Shown here: positions 63,787 through 64,000 of the stretch, one piece after another
How positions within the stretch are numbered: position 1 is the first letter of the stretch
Layout: every line of letters begins with the position of its first letter
Assembly: GCF_029917005.1 (NCBI RefSeq)
Contig: NZ_CP123967.1
Location: 1,426,001-1,490,000 of the forward strand
Direction of reading: 5' to 3'
DNA length: 64,000 nt
DNA from: Tessaracoccus lacteus
GTDB taxonomy: Bacteria; Actinomycetota; Actinomycetes; Propionibacteriales; Propionibacteriaceae
The notes under the pieces: generated by a model
The model's database searches: none
What the model was told of the DNA's origin: nothing
The model's input: the letters and a program-made list of their open reading frames with translations, nothing else
Translations under genes and position numbers: made by a program

Positions 63787-63817
63787 ATTGACCGGTCAAT
63801 AGTTGACCGGCGTCAAC
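63787..63817. promoter_or_regulatory. Double palindromic operator of the MFS-MarR operon
   Basis: ATTGACCGGTCAAT (63787-63800) is a perfect 14-bp palindrome. GTTGAC (63802-63807) and GTCAAC (63812-63817) form a second inverted repeat two bases away. Both lie just upstream of the pump gene, the standard place for MarR operators. Confidence 0.75.
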
Positions 63818-63899
63818 CATATGCTCCGCCAAGGTCCAGCGCAACACGACTGCGCGGCCCCGGCCGTCAGGGCCTCAGGCAAGGTGTGCCCCCGTGGAA

Positions 63900-64000
63900 T
63901 CAGGCCCCGGTGACGCCCTCGCGGAGGCGACTCAGGACATCGGGGCCTCCGACCCTCTCGATGACGTCCGGGTCGCCGACGACGATCAGCTTGTCGGTGG
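63900..64000 (-). CDS. Partial CDS at the window edge (C-terminus only)
   Basis: The last 32 codons of a minus-strand gene, ending TDKLIVVGDPDVIERVG then GPDVLSRLREGVTGA and TGA at 63902-63900. The IVVGDPDVI segment is reminiscent of the C-terminal domains of M16-type proteins, but the fragment is too short to assign. Confidence 0.45.
   Translation of the reverse strand, partial: TDKLIVVGDPDVIERVGGPDVLSRLREGVTGA

Overview
The window is chromosomal DNA of a high-GC actinobacterium, most likely a Propionibacteriaceae member (Tessaracoccus or a relative; the genus is inference). Supporting signs are a pyrophosphate-dependent 6-phosphofructokinase, RbpA, the GarA/FtsR/DUF881/Sbp cluster, the PatA/PimA mannolipid genes, polyprenol-phosphate-mannose synthase next to Lnt, and many leaderless promoters in which a TANNNT box lies 6-8 nt before an ATG or GTG.

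Layout. 0.1-10.4 kb: KimA-like permease, TRAM RNA methyltransferase, aconitase, dxs, and rnd coupled to DUF3000. 10.5-12.6 kb: msrB, a CbiX-like protein, tRNA-Val(CAC) on the minus strand, and a plus-strand tRNA cluster (Gly, Cys, Val-GAC). 12.7-25 kb: exporter, YbaK, GNAT, then a long plus-strand envelope/division series thrS-HIT-patA-pimA-pgsA-DUF881-sbp-DUF881-FHA-ftsR-DUF151-merR-brkB. 25-30 kb: PPi-PFK, two TadE-like proteins, a YrdC/YciO protein, DUF4870, DUF937 and an MBL hydrolase.

30.4-35.8 kb is an accessory island with no visible integrase. It holds a ParB-fold protein convergent with a Dam-type methylase, a frameshifted PIG-L deacetylase, a tandem ribbon-helix-helix-like regulator divergent from an inositol-monophosphatase-like enzyme with a 21-bp palindrome between them, and a 33-codon GIY-YIG remnant.

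35.9-48.5 kb returns to core genes: PTS IIA, lpd, an XRE-MurA fusion with an apparent operator over its own -10, pdxY, a glycerophosphodiesterase, rbpA with a sigma-R type promoter, fxsA, ppm1, lnt, an exonuclease, metX-metW and a VOC protein. 48.8-52.1 kb is a sugar ABC importer (binding protein and two permeases, no ATPase). 52.2-57.4 kb carries yggS, a flavin oxidoreductase, an AI-2E-family transporter, a methyltransferase, DUF2200 and a YddG-like exporter.

57.4-61.7 kb is a decay zone: a truncated, frameshifted extradiol dioxygenase, a degenerate IS30-family element, a secreted-protein gene with a stop at codon 3, and a C-terminal MFS fragment. The window ends with an EmrB/QacA-type pump and its MarR regulator behind two palindromes.

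The most novel-looking signals are a dispersed intergenic palindromic repeat (two copies in opposite orientation), the XRE-MurA fusion with its operator, and the accessory island at 30.4-35.8 kb. All functional statements come from reading the sequence; no search or computation was run.
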